This document shows, piece by piece, positions 10,421 through 21,806 of a DNA stretch of 64,000 nucleotides. The translations under genes and the position numbers were made by a program. Source of the DNA: Verrucomicrobiaceae bacterium (GTDB lineage: Bacteria > Verrucomicrobiota > Verrucomicrobiia > Verrucomicrobiales > Akkermansiaceae). How positions within the stretch are numbered: the first letter of the stretch is position 1; every line of letters starts with the position of its first letter. The stretch spans positions 1 to 64,000 of the forward strand of contig JAIYDP010000042.1 of NCBI GenBank assembly GCA_027487435.1. Reading direction: 5' to 3'. The notes beneath the pieces were generated by a model, which saw nothing but the letters and a program-made list of their open reading frames with translations, did no database searches and had not been told where the DNA came from.

Positions 10421-10460
10421 CCTCATCGAAGTCGCATGTAGAGTAAAATGATAGCCCGCC

Positions 10461-12491
10461 TTAGGCGTACAACTCCTGTTCTCCAACCCGAACAACAAAT
10501 CGATGCGGATGAACATTCCGACCGTCCTGCAGCCCCGCAGCTTTCAAAAACTGTTTTCTCACGGCGATCGGGTCCAGCGCTCTCGCACCCCCGTCTACGA
10601 CGCGCCCTCTCGTTCTCAGCCGACCCTCCGCTCGCGAAACGACAGACCCAACTCTGGATTGCAACCTCGAGCGCCGGTCCTGCAGGAACGGGCTCCTTGC
10701 CCTCCGATCGTCCTCTCCATCCATGTCGAGCTGCGCAGCTCGCTTAAGCACGGCCACTTCCTTGATGTCGTGCAAGCTCAAGCGAGAGATCTAAAAAATC
10801 AAAGAAGAAAACAAAGCAGACATTTCGGCGGGCGGCGCGCGGATCCGGAGCCACCAACCCGAGTCTATCCTGCGGCCGGTCCTCAGGAAGCCCTGAAGCT
10901 CTCAAGCGCGCGTCAAGACTGTTAAACGGACTTGCGTTGGGGCCAATGGTCCGACGGACCTCGGACACTTCCGCCCGCAAGCCCTTCTTCGAAATGTCTG
11001 ACCCGACAACCGCCTTGACGCGGTAGGACTTTCGAATTGCAGCGATGAGGCGGTCTGTCAGATCTGCGGTGTCACGTAAGGGGAGGACCGAGACACCAAC
11101 GTTGCGAAAGGACGTCTCGGGAAAGCTCAAGGACTTTGATGGAGCTTGACCAGCACGTCACGCTGCAGAGGTACTTTCCATTTTTAATTCTAAAGACGTC
11201 ATGAATGCATCCGATGAGAACGTCCAACACAATTTCTTCGCCAAAAACTTCCGAAGATGATAAAATGCCGACATCCTGCTCATGTTGGCCTCGAAAGAGG
11301 AAACCAAAGCTCACCATGGTGTGCCTCTTCGCAACGGTCGGCAACGCCTGGCCCTTGTAGTCCTTCTGCGGCAGTCAAAATTTGCTTCTGCTGCAGCACA
11401 AACGAGCTCCTCGACTCTTCGGGACACTTTCCCTTGTCCACTTACGATGAGAAACATGGAGCAAGCGGGTTTGTCTTGCGCAACAATCGTCGTTCCAAAG
11501 GCAAACGTTCGAACCCTTCCGGCAAGGGCAAGCTCCGTATGGCGCGGCGCTGGAACGACCCTCATGACTGCGCTTCGCGACATTGCAGAGAGCACATCAT
11601 CATCGACGGTGATGGGCTCTTCCTCGGCAATCTTGCTTCGTGAGATATCAACATGATAACAAACCTCAAAGATGCGTTTGAAGTCCTTCCGTGACAGCTT
11701 TGCGACCCACATGTTGTCGCATGCGCGTGCTGTGTACTTTCTACCAAGTCAAAGACCCCATTTGCCGCCTCACGAGACGTTGTTGGTGGTCATCAGTGCA
11801 GCATCTCCAATGGTGGTGCGCTCTTGCACCGTCAGCACCTTCTTCTCCATGCCCCCGCTTGTGATGAAGATGTCGCATTGGCCAATGAGCAAGACGTAGA
11901 AATTCTTCACGCCCTGCAGCTCCTTCACCACTTCTTGTCAGGCTCAACAAGGGACTAACTAACGCTCAAATCCCTCCAGCAGGCGCTCCCGAATAATACA
12001 GCGGCCGATCAGCCGCAGCTTCTCTGACGTTGATGTGGGGTTGGCTTGCTTGAGCTCTCGAAAGAACTTGCACTCAAGCAAGAAATCTTCAATGGCGTCG
12101 ACTTGCTGCATATTTCTGTCCTCTGGGCTGTTGGATAAGTCGAAAACATATCCAGGGTTTCGAATACGTGACTGAGAGCGCCTTGTGGAGGCGGAGAAAC
12201 CTTTTCATCCCGTTCCAAAACTCGTCGCCAAGTAGGTCGCCACGTTTTTTCCGGGCGTAGCGTCTGACATTTCTCTGTATCACAACAGCATATCCAGATA
12301 GGTATCTGCGCTCTTCTTCTCGTTGCTTCTTCAATTCTCGACGGACGATGTAGCCTCGGCCCAATGCTTGAATTGACAGAGCAGCCCTCTGGCAATGTAA
12401 GAACAGGACAAACGACAACTCAGAGAACATCGATAACGTTCAATCGCATTCTCACCTCTCTAATTCGTTCCCACAGCGGGCCGCTTGGCAT
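10461..12491 (-). CDS. IQ-motif protein with two cyclic-nucleotide-binding domains
   Basis: An exon chain from MPSGPLWERIRE at 12491. First comes an IQ calmodulin-binding segment (AALSIQALGRGYIVRRELKK, then YAVVIQRNVRRYARKKR). Then ALSVTPEDRNMQQVDAIEDF leads to a first cNMP-binding domain (FYVLLIGQCDIFIT, TIGDAALMTTNNVSKYTARA) and a second one (RTFAFGTTIVAQDKPACSMF, SSSEVFGEEIVLDVLI, CWSSSIKVLELSRDV). A basic tail ends at VVRVGEQELYA. Resolved introns run from about 30 to 67 nt. The phosphate-binding cassette is weaker than in PKA regulatory subunits, so nucleotide binding is uncertain. The layout recalls CNBD2-like proteins of motile cells. It is divergent to the aspartic protease with a ~210-bp gap. 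Confidence 0.7.
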
Positions 12492-12702
12492 GATCCGTTG
12501 TGATGGACCTCTAACTGACAGATAAATAGTGTGACAATTTAGAGAAACATCAAATGCTGTTGCGAAGAAATCAGCTTCAATCTGGCTTTAATCAAGATCA
12601 ATGCTGTGTATTGTGGTCATTGCTCCCATCCATTGTCTCTATTTTCAACCCTATTGCTAACTAACTCGATATTCCTGGAATTAACTTGTCAGGCCTGTTC
12701 GG

Positions 12703-14474
12703 ATGAGGCCCTTGCTTTCGATACTTTTTGGGTTCGCTGTTCTATCATTTTCTCTCTCGATGAATATTGCAAGTACAGGGGAATATCTGCGTGTTATCTC
12801 TTTATCGCGGCGCGAAACAGCTCGAACAATGGACCTCTTGACTGCAGCCAGTTCCACAGTCTCCCTCCGTCGGGACAACAAGGACGTCCTGCCCGTCTGC
12901 CACTTCCAGGCTTCCATATCTGTAAATGGTCAGCAGTTTACCGTCATAGCAGATTCAGGTAGCTCCGATCTAGCACTTCCGATGCAACAAGCAACTGGAA
13001 CAGCAACCTCAAATCGTCTTCCGACCCCTTTAGCTTCTTCTGTCATGCCATGCAGTCAATCTTCTCAGTATGGCTGCTTGAATGGCCTCTCACAAGCCCA
13101 AATTCAAACCAGGTTTTGCTCTGACTCCTCTAATCCGACGGGCTGCGCTTCACGGTTGTACAGTCAAATGTACGACATCCCAACGTATTTCCCATCATGC
13201 GCATCAACCTTCAATGTTCCCAACTCTTGCGGCGTGTCTGCTTCATATGGCGTTAGCGGCAGCGCACAAACTGGGTGGAAAGGAATTGTACTGAATGGAA
13301 GCGTTGCCATAAGCGACTTAACGAACACTGTTATTTTTAGCGGAGTAGGTGCTGTTCTCGGTGGCGGATTCGTCCCTTCCGATGGCATTTTAGGTCTTGC
13401 GTTTCCTGCCCTCAGCGTCATGAACTCGCCATCGCCCGTGTTCTCCCTCCTTCAAGCCGCTGGCCGACCCCTCACGCTTTCAATTTGCGTCGGCGCTCAG
13501 GGGGGGTCTATGTTTTTGTCCAGCCCTCCCGCATCTGCGCTTGCAGACAACGCTGTGGCCGTCACGTTCTCCGTGGTGCAATACAACATCGGCCCCACAA
13601 GTCAGAACCTCTACTACGACGTGTTTGTCAACAGCATGACAATCGGCTCCAACGACACCCTCACAGTCTTTAAGTCCCCCTCCCCTCACTCGCACCCGAC
13701 TGACAGCGTCAGTCTCATCGACTCCAGCGGTCTTGCCACCGTCTTCACAATCGACACGGGCTCGCCGGAGATGTTCCTCTCCTATGACCTCTTCCAGTCC
13801 GTCCTTGCATACTTTTCCGCTCGTTTTTGCACGGCCATCGCCGTTCGGAACGGCTTTTATCAATGCACCCCCATCAATTTCGCCGCTGACCCACCTCCCA
13901 TTACTTTTCAAATTCAAGACGTCGATGGCATCGTTCAGTCGGTTCCTCTCTTCCAGTACGTTTACAAGTTTCAAAGCAATTGGTTCTTCTTGTTCACGTC
14001 GAGCCAAGGCAACACAAGGAACATATTCGGTGTTCCGTTCATTCAGGTCTCAAAAGGCTCTCTTGAGTTGAGACTCACCCCCGCACCTCTTAGAGTTATA
14101 CAGTCACGTTCTCCCAACAGCAACCCGCGGTCCTCTCCCTTTCGCTTGCCTCAAGCACGTCAGTGTGCGGCTTCCGTTTGCTCGTTTAACGCCTTCGTTG
14201 AGTTGTCAGGATTCGACCCCGCGGTATTTGCGCCTGTGGGAAACCTCACCTACATTGCGCCCCCTCCAGAGCCAAGTTTGTTGTCGAATCCGACTCTGAT
14301 TGTGCAGATGTCCCCATCACGTCGCTGTGGTATTTTTGGGTTGGAATTGCGCTCGCTTCCATTTTATTCATCGCCCTCGCGTGCAAGCTCGTGTCGGCGT
14401 CGGCTAGTCGCAGGCGAGACGTGAACCTCAACTACGTTGCGTTCAGACAGCCTGAACGAGTGGCCAGCCCTTAG
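12703..14474 (+). CDS. Membrane-anchored pepsin-like aspartic protease
   Basis: The start is MRPLLSILFGFAVLSFSLS, a signal peptide. Two catalytic Asp motifs typical of a bilobed A1 protease are present: ADSGSSDLALP near residue 83 and FTIDTGSPEMFLSYD near residue 350. Between and after them are SDGILGLAFPALS and FGVPFIQ, which match conserved parts of the fold. A 32-nt intron (14276-14307) shifts the end from a meaningless frame to one encoding a transmembrane helix (WYFWVGIALASILFIALACK) and a short Arg-rich cytosolic tail. The product is thus probably a surface or vacuolar membrane protease. Numerous cysteines in the insert after the first lobe suggest extra disulfides. The gene converges on the LysM gene. 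Confidence 0.82.
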
Positions 14475-14545
14475 GCTGTGTGTGTAACCTTATCAATGAT
14501 AACAGATGAATATTTGACGCTATGAAACATAGAATACAACGACAC

Positions 14546-16288
14546 TCACAACGGAGGGCACTGCTTGCTCACCGGCCGAAGGCAGTAGACACTTCCAGGG
14601 GCCAGCGTGGCGCCATCGGTGACGCCAGCAAGTTCGCGATTGAGCGACCGCAAGTTCGTTGGAGATGAGGAGTACCTCTGGGCAAGAGACATGAGCGTGT
14701 CACCCGGCTCAGCAGCCACGTCAATCCCAACGCGAATAAACGTGTCCGGAGGAATGGCCCCACTGACGATGTTTGTGTTCAATGCAAGCAAAGTCCCCGC
14801 ATCAACACCAATCACGCCAGCGAGGGAAGGAAAGTCGATGTTTGACCATGTCTTGACACGACATTTAAGCACAGTTGGCATGAAGCATGACGACGACTGG
14901 CCAAAGGCCGTTGCAATTGTGACGCAAACAGACGTCGATGTGCCCATGGCATTCATGGGCGGCGTGAAGCGGATGGTGAGGAACGATATGGAAGGGTCCG
15001 TCGGATTCCGGGACACACCGGACACGACAGCGTAGTCGGGGAGAGCAGAGCTGATGGAGAACGAGGGGGGGGGTAGTTCAGGAGTAGACTGAGCTGCAAC
15101 AATAACTTCGGTGGTGAGTCCGGGAGAAATGATGACGGGAGAATTTAGGGGGGGAGTAGGATCAACAAACAGTGGAGCAGCCTTGACTTGAGCTTGCGTC
15201 ACGTTGACAGAAACGCAGAGGGGGGGTGAGGCGGAGGAAGCGTCCACGACGCCGAAGCAGACGAAGTGCAGGCCGACGTGAGAGGGGAGGGGCGTCCACG
15301 TCCACTCGGCGATGGCAGAGGAGGAGTTGAGAACCCTCGTTGGGCTGAGCGTCGACAGGGGAGGGAGGGCGCCGGAAGTGATGACAGCAGTTGACGAGGC
15401 GGCGGATGACAACGAAATAGCAAGAGGAAGGTCTGCGTTGATGCGATACTTCGCAGAGGGTGCGGGGAATGAGGGATGGGGAGGGAGCACCAGCGCAGCA
15501 GCGGTTGCAGACGGCACAACGAGGAGGGAGAAGAGGGAGGACGCGGTGCCGAGCGCATAGTTGGCGAGGACTTGAAGTGCGTAGTAGCCATCAACGAGAT
15601 CGGCAGTCCTCACGGTCATTGACTGCATTGTCGAGGAAACAATGGGGACAGATCGGGACAATGAGGAGATTTGGACAAAATCCGGAGATTTGCCACTTGA
15701 AGTTGTTGATGGGACGGTGATTTCTACAGGAGACGCCGATCTCACGACCACTACGACGGGGAGCTGAGCGAACAGCGGGGATTCGGCGCCAGGCTGAAGA
15801 AGCACGCGAGCCGTGAGTTCGAACGGGCTGTTCACCGTACCTGCGACGCAGCAAGCGCGGTAGGTGGCGGTCACAGAAGACAGAGCAGAGAACGATGAAT
15901 AGGGATACGATATTGAAAATGAGGCAAGTAGAGAGTAAGTTCCATCAGCAAACGCTGAGAGTACTCGGAAGGACGGGAACACAGGCCTTGACGACACATC
16001 AGGAAAGAATGCAAACGAGCTAGAACCCGACGAGGTCGCGACAGAGCCGACTAGTTCAACCAGTGACCCAGGCGAATTCGTGACTGGACCCTTCACCAAA
16101 AATTTAGAACCTGCAACGTGTGCGAATATTTTGAATTGGACGTCACATGAGGAAGAGCTGCAGGACGGTAGCGTCCACGAGATGCTGCCTCCATAAAATG
16201 TACATGCTTGAACGTTAGATCCTCATACCGCTAAAAAGAAACCTGCAAGCAAGGGAAAGAGGAAGAGGGCACGAAGTGTCGCAATCAT
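14546..16288 (-). CDS. Secreted protein with C-terminal LysM pair
   Basis: Exon 1 is MIATLRALFLFPLLAAC, a signal peptide; a 36-nt intron (16207-16242) joins it to TFYGGSISWTLPSC. The long middle is rich in Ser, Pro, Ala and Val and reads as repeated beta-sandwich or Ig/cadherin-like modules. The C-terminus holds two LysM-like modules: TWSNIDFPSLAGVIGVDAGT with TFIRVG, then VAAEPGDTLMSLAQRYSSSP with GSVYCLRP. LysM domains bind chitin or peptidoglycan GlcNAc chains, so the protein may adhere to prey bacteria, a cyst wall or host surfaces; that role is inferred. The mature protein ends a few residues after the second LysM. It is divergent to the EF-hand gene (about 205 bp). Confidence 0.72.
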
Positions 16289-16493
16289 CGTTAACAAAGT
16301 TTCAACAGCTTTTGTTTGTCGTGGTGAGGCAATTTGATGAAATGGTGCCTAAATGTCTTCATGAGTGACATACAAAACTAATGGGTGACGCAATACGCTG
16401 ATTTAGTTTTGTTTCTTGTCGAGGTAAAAGTTGGAAATTTGATCATTTAGTTGTTTGTGTCAATCCGTTATTGTCTTTGTTGGCTTGGCTGCG

Positions 16494-18550
16494 ATGAAAC
16501 GAGTAGCGCGGACTCATCATACTGGATCTTCCAACAGAAGATCCTTGCCTCATGCAGAAGAATCGTCTTCCAGCGAGGCAAAATTCAATTTGGATCAGTC
16601 TTCCTTCGAGATGACTCGAAACTTACAACTCTCAATGTCCACGACGGCGTCTGCTCCTTCTGAGACGAAAAATCAGCAAAGGTGGGCCAATCACACATCT
16701 ATGACTGTCTCAACATTGCGGCCAAAGTCAGCGGCTCCAAATTTCCAAAGCTCTCTCTACCGGATGCAGACACCGAAATCTGTCGCGTCGGGGATAGTGG
16801 ATCTTGCAGAGGATTGTGTCGGATGGAATCAGAGCACCTCAAAGCCCATCAATGAATTGATTGAAGACGTTCGCAACGCGCTATACCGAAAGAGAGCCCA
16901 GATGAAAGATGCGTTCATCATTTTCGGCGGCGATCGAAAAGGGTTCATGACGAAGGACGATTTTCGCCGGGGGCTTCAAAAGCTAAATCTTGAGTTCGAA
17001 GACGAGACCACCTCGCGGTTGTACCGATTCGTCGACGAAGCCAATCGAGGCCGCGTATCGTTTGAGGATGTCTGCTTTCCGCACGCGCCACCCTGACCCA
17101 GCAGTTTACGTCAAAATTTAAAATTTGCGATGCAGAAGGAGGGTACGATACGTTCAACACGAAGATATATCATGTCCCTCATTCAGAGAACACGACTCCG
17201 CAGTCCGACTCCGCGTCGACGCACAAGGCGGCAGAGCTGTGCATGAAGATCCAACACGTACTCGAGCACCGCTACAAGACGTCCCGAGACGCGTTCAGGG
17301 CGTTCAATCGAGATCGGAATCCAGTGATGTCATGGGCAGAGTTTCAAGAGCAACTGGCGCGTCATAACATCTTCGCCAGCCAGCCGGATGTCGAAAATCT
17401 TTTCTCTGTGTTTCGAGTAAGGCGCCGTGGTGCCATTTATCATGACGAATTCGTTCGGTACTTTGAACCTGCACGGGCCGGAGGCGATCACAACCCTTTC
17501 GTCAGCAACGAGGCTTTCATCAAGTCAAGGCAACGACCGCAAACGGCCCCTGTGGCGCGTACTCAGACGGTGGTCCCTGAGTGGATCAGGACAATGGACC
17601 ACCCGAAAGGAATGGACGAGCTCGTTGCCGGTGAGGCCGTCGAAGGCGCGGGTAAGTTTGGTCTCGCAGATGCTCGCACGATAACCAGAGTTCAAAGCCA
17701 GCTTCGCCAGAGGTTCAAAACGACAGCAGCGATGTTTCGAAAGATTGACAAGGATGGCGACGGCAAGATTTCGATTGGAGAGTTTGCCAGTGCGTTGAGG
17801 GAAAATGGCATTGGTCTTCCGCACAAAGTGCTTGAAGACATACAACAGCTTCACGACCGCGATAGAGACGGGTACCTGACACTTAACGACTTGGCTGTTT
17901 TCATGGTCGACAAAGACATTGCAGAGCTCGCTCAGATTGCTGAACGGAACCGAATTGCTTTGGGGGACACAATCAGCTGCGAAGCTGAAGACGGCGAACC
18001 CGTGGCGGATGGGAAGTGGTGGGAGACTCATCCGTTGGCTCGAGAAAATCGGGTGACGCCTCAGCTCCTCAACGAAATTCGCCAAGTCATTTATAGGCAT
18101 CGCAAGAACCTCAGGGAGGTGTTCAGAAAGTTCGATACGGACCACGATGGGGTTGTCTCCTTCAATGACTTTGTCCAAGGAATTCAGGACTTGCAACTTG
18201 GCATTCCGCTGCATATTGTGAAAAAAGTCGTGGCAGCTCTGGATGAAGATTCTAGTGGAGTGCTTGACTACAATGAATTCGTTAAGGCGGTCTCGGGGTC
18301 AAGTCGAGATGAAGTCCACAACGCTTTTCGAAATGAAAGGCCAGTTTTGAAGCTGTGGCATTCAAACAGGCCGATGACAGCGCCAACAACGAGAAAGCCT
18401 CTGATTCCTGCGTCGACGATGTCCGCTGACGAACCCGGTCATGATCTATTCCAGACTCTGTCTGAGAGCAAAAGAAGCTATCGGAGTTCATGGGAACAGA
18501 GAATGAAGCATGCGATAGAAGCTGCAAGGGCAATAGATGAGCAGGTCTGA
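16494..18550 (+). CDS. Multi-EF-hand calcium-binding protein
   Basis: Starts at MKRVARTHH. A disordered N-terminus of ~120 residues precedes six EF-hand-like units: FGGDRKGFMTKDDF (degenerate), FNRDRNPVMSWAEF (degenerate), IDKDGDGKISIGEF (canonical), HDRDRDGYLTLNDL, FDTDHDGVVSFNDF (canonical) and LDEDSSGVLDYNEF. A 32-nt intron after VSFED joins to QFTSKFKICDAEGG and removes an internal TGA. The long linker segments and six-hand design resemble axonemal EFCAB proteins, so a flagellar calcium sensor is a fair guess. A GTTTGT-type motif lies just after the TGA stop and could be part of the polyadenylation signal. Confidence 0.82.
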
Positions 18551-18613
18551 TGTAAAGTGTTTGTAAACTTCTCTGTCCCTGTAGCTCTTTTTCCCAGCTG
18601 CAATACTTGTTAG

Positions 18614-19399
18614 AATGAAGACCATCCTCTTGTTGAGCCTCGTTCTCGCTGTCTCTGCGAGTGGGAATTTTTCAGTCCTAGAGTTCTTGTCCGGGTTCAT
18701 GAAATTGTAATGATTGTCTCACCCGACAGCGAGTGGGCCGTGGAATTCGTTCGGAGTCCCATCTCTGACCACTCGGGCATGTGGTCCCCTCTGGATCCCT
18801 AATTTTACCAGCTGAGATATCGAAATCAAGTGGCAAATACATTTTGACGAAGAAAGATGCTGATCTCATCGGTTTCTCTTTCGAGAATATCACCGGCTCC
18901 ACGGATGTGAAGAACCAAATTGGTCTCTTCTTGTGCGCATGCATGCGTAGAGTATCTGACGCTGCAGCAAGTCTTCCGGAGCTCTGACGGGGACATTTTC
19001 GAGCCAGAAGCTAGAAGTCGGGTACAGCGTTCCTGAGTGGCATGATCTGGACGAAGCATCGGTGCAGTTGTGTTTTCGCCCCTCTCATCTCACAGTTCAA
19101 ACAAACCCTCGAGTACTCTTTTTCTTCACATGGAAATGGGATATATTTCAGTTCTGGCGAGTACGGCAAAAAGGATTTGTACACGTGGACCATCACAACA
19201 ACATCGTTTATCTTCACGATTGTTCCTCGAAGCTCTTCCGAACAGGACGCATCTGTTTGTGTTCGGATTTCTTCCTCATTATGCACAGATTCGTACTTTC
19301 ATCGGACATAAAGTGGCAAACCAATCCTTTATTCAGAAGTACGGCTTCACGTTCGGAATCATGGCGTTTTTCATCTGTGTGGCGATTGCTCCGACTTGA
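18614..19399 (+). CDS. Small secretory-pathway membrane protein, unassigned
   Basis: The chain starts with a signal peptide (MKTILLLSLVLAVSASG) and ends with a single transmembrane helix (YGFTFGIMAFFICVAIAPT) immediately followed by TGA. Between them are lumenal segments split by several short introns: NFSVLEFLSG, EWAVEFVRSPIS, GKYILTKKDADLIGFSFENI, VGYSVPEWHDLDEASVQLCF and HLTVQTNP. The SFIQKYG before the helix and the KYILTKKDAD pattern faintly recall EMC10, but the match is too weak to name it. Only the first intron (about 35 nt before CGAGTGG) is reasonably fixed; the rest of the structure needs RNA. Confidence 0.4.
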
Positions 19400-19542
19400 G
19401 CTCATGCACCAGTTTCTCGATTCTTGTCTTACAAGGCGAAGAATTCCGTTCAAAAGAGGACGATGGGAGCAGCTGCGGCGGCGGCAAAGAGGGTTCCCGA
19501 GACGAAGAAAGACTAGCTTCCCGCGTCAGTTGTGTTGTGCGA

Positions 19543-20223
19543 TTAAAATTGATGAGAATGCGAAAATGGAATCTCGCCGCGCTCGTTGACAATTCTGAAA
19601 GCGTCGCGGATGAATCGAGGGTGAAGTGGACCGTCGTCCCCAGCTTCCATCTGACACACCTTCGCTGCGAATGTCAAGACAACTCTGACACAACACGGAA
19701 CCTTGCTCTATTAAGAGTCCAATAAGAACCTTGGTGGCACCCCCCAACACAAGAGCAGCATTTTCGTGCAACTCGAAAGGAGTTGACTCCTCGACAACCT
19801 GTTACAATCAGTGACATATATGCTCATTCACCCTGGACACAAGTCGCCGATTAAATGCTGGTCGAAAAAAGCACTCGAATCTCTCTTCCAGTTCAGGGGT
19901 AATCAGGATGCTGTGTCGATCACATGTGAAGAAAAACTAAAGTACCTCTGCATGATTTTTCGAGCTTCTTCAGAGGCAACATAGTCCTCTTCCTGAACAA
20001 CCTCTTCCTCCTCCTGCTCCACAACTTCCTCCTTTTTCTGGTCGTGGTCTTTGCGCTCCTCTGCAACCACAGCATTCTTCTTATTTTTACTTCCTTTTGG
20101 CCTTCCTCTCGCTCGCTTCGGAGCATCCGGCTCTGGGACATCGGCAGCAGCAGCTGAAGTAGTGGATGAATCAACTGCGCGCTTGCGACCTCGCTTTTTG
20201 GGTGGTGGCTCTTGTCCCTCCAT
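19543..20223 (-). CDS. TAF11: TFIID subunit TAF11 with N-terminal AT-hooks
   Basis: Exon 1 begins MEGQEPPPKKRGRKR and carries two basic AT-hook-like motifs (KKRGRKR, RARGRPKGSKNKK) and then an acidic Glu-rich stretch. A 35-nt intron joins ARKIMQ to SILITPELEERFECFFRPAF. Further short introns lead to NRRLVSR, VVEESTPFELHENAALVLGG, ATKVLIGLLIEQ, AKVCQMEAGDDGPLHPRF and IRDAFRIVNERGEIPF. These match TAF11's histone fold in order, including 'KVFVGEVVEEA' and the C-terminal 'GPLQPKHMREAVRR'. TAF11 pairs with TAF13 in TFIID at core promoters. AT-hooks are not a usual part of TAF11 and may add direct DNA contact. Confidence 0.8.
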
Positions 20224-20288
20224 AACAAACGAAACTTTAGAGAAATTATAGATACTTGCGCACTCCCTGACTACAGTTGACGGCTTTA

Positions 20289-21759
20289 CTAAGCATGAGC
20301 TACATTTGCGTTTATAGAGTGCGCAGCTTTCAGCAGATTCTGCTCTAGATGAGACTGCTTCTTGCTTGCCATTGACGCCTTTCCGGCTTCGACGAAATAA
20401 AAAACCACCATTACGAAGCCGTTTGCCAAGAGGAGGAATCCAAATATTGAAGATCCCCAGGGATACCCAAGACCCGCACCTCCTACAAGCGCGGAGCCCA
20501 GAAGCGGACCCAAGATCTCTCCAATAGCGATGAAAGAGTTCATGACGCCAGACACAACTTCAGTCGCATCTGCAGCCGACGTCTTTCCATCTTTTGTCAT
20601 GCTCGTAAGCATATCGGGCATGGTGGGTACTAGTGCCATCCCAGCACCAAGGCCGAGGAAGCATAGAGACACAATTTGCATCCACACCTAACGGATCAGG
20701 TTGCTCTGCGTCTAATCATACTGTTCTGGGAAGGAAATCGGCGATTGGAGTGGGCCCACTAAGCAAGTAACCCAGAGCACATGTTCCTAGACCAGCGATG
20801 ATGATTGGCTTCGTTCCGATACGGTCCGACGCGTAGCCCATCAGCGGCGCAAACACGGCATACACTGCAGATGACGCAAGGAAAAGGAGGCCTACTTGTC
20901 CTTCGGACAGTTCATAAGGTGGCTGTGACAAATGCAATGAGAGCGTCGGCTCGATGAACCCCAATGCGCTCATCGAAAACATGACCGTTATGCCCGTTGC
21001 CAAGATGCCGGGGTTAGTCAGAATGCTGCGCCAAGGGACGTTATGCCCCCCACCTTTGCCGACTTCAGATGGAGGCAGGACGAAATAAAGAAATGCAATT
21101 TGCAAAACAAAAGTGGAACCCATCACGATGAAGGGCAATGAGAAGCCTCCAGACTCGTACAAAAAGCCTCCAAACGGCGGACCCACCATCATCCCGACCC
21201 TGAGCGGGTTAGAGCGGCAATTCCATTCAAACCCTCCGAACGTCTCGACTGTTCCCATCACTGTGCCTATATTCTCCGAGAATTCTCTCCCCAAAATGAT
21301 GAGAACTGCTGTTTCGGAGCACGCCGCCCCAAACCCTTGAATGCACCTGATCACGAAACAAAGCGCAGTGAAGAGTGTTAAATCATCTCTAGCCTTAACA
21401 ACAAATCCGAACGCAAACGTCGTGATACCTTCGATCACTAATCCCAACAAAAGCAGTCTTTTCGGACTAATTTTCCGCGAAAGGCTCGCTGCCGTATTAC
21501 AAAACTCCGTGTAAAAAACGATTTACAATCAAAGGCAACACTTACCGCAAATAGGAGACGAAATGAAAATGACAGCAGCAAACGCGGCGAAAACAAGCCC
21601 AATCACGGTTTCAGACATCCCAATTGCCTTTGCTTCTGTGGGGAAAAAAGGAGCCAAGAGGGAGTACGAAAGGTAGGCAAACAGATTCACCACGTAGAGG
21701 GCGAATGCAGTAAGCATTCGCTTTGTGAAAAAGCTCTTGATTCGATCAATCAGCCCCAT
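20289..21759 (-). CDS. MFS transporter, DHA1/SLC18-like
   Basis: Starts MGLIDRIKSFFTKRMLTAFA. About twelve hydrophobic helices are spread over four or more exons. Landmarks are PEFF-like LLAPFFPTEAKAIGMSE in helix 1, CIQGFGAACSETAV, ETFGGVGMMVGPPFGGFLYE (the helix-5 antiporter-type 'GxGxxxGPxxGG'), LMGYASDRIGTKP after helix 8, and GLGAGMALVPTMPDML. A 33-nt in-frame intron must be removed to create the GGVGMMVGPP motif; unspliced, it reads as FEWNCRSNPLRV, which breaks the helix. A proton antiporter for an organic cation, amine or drug is likely. Its start lies only 47 bp from that of the divergent DNA-PKcs gene. Confidence 0.85.
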
Positions 21760-21806
21760 TGATTTTAATTAATATATTCCACGAAAATTGGGGCACGTAG
21801 TCTTAG

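Noticed and set aside
13480-14007. 175-codon open frame antisense to the aspartic protease
   Set aside because: It mirrors the strongly supported protease exon, has no domain, and its composition follows from the sense codons.
18614-19399. EMC10 or p24 assignment
   Set aside because: Only short weak similarities; exon structure too uncertain to name it.
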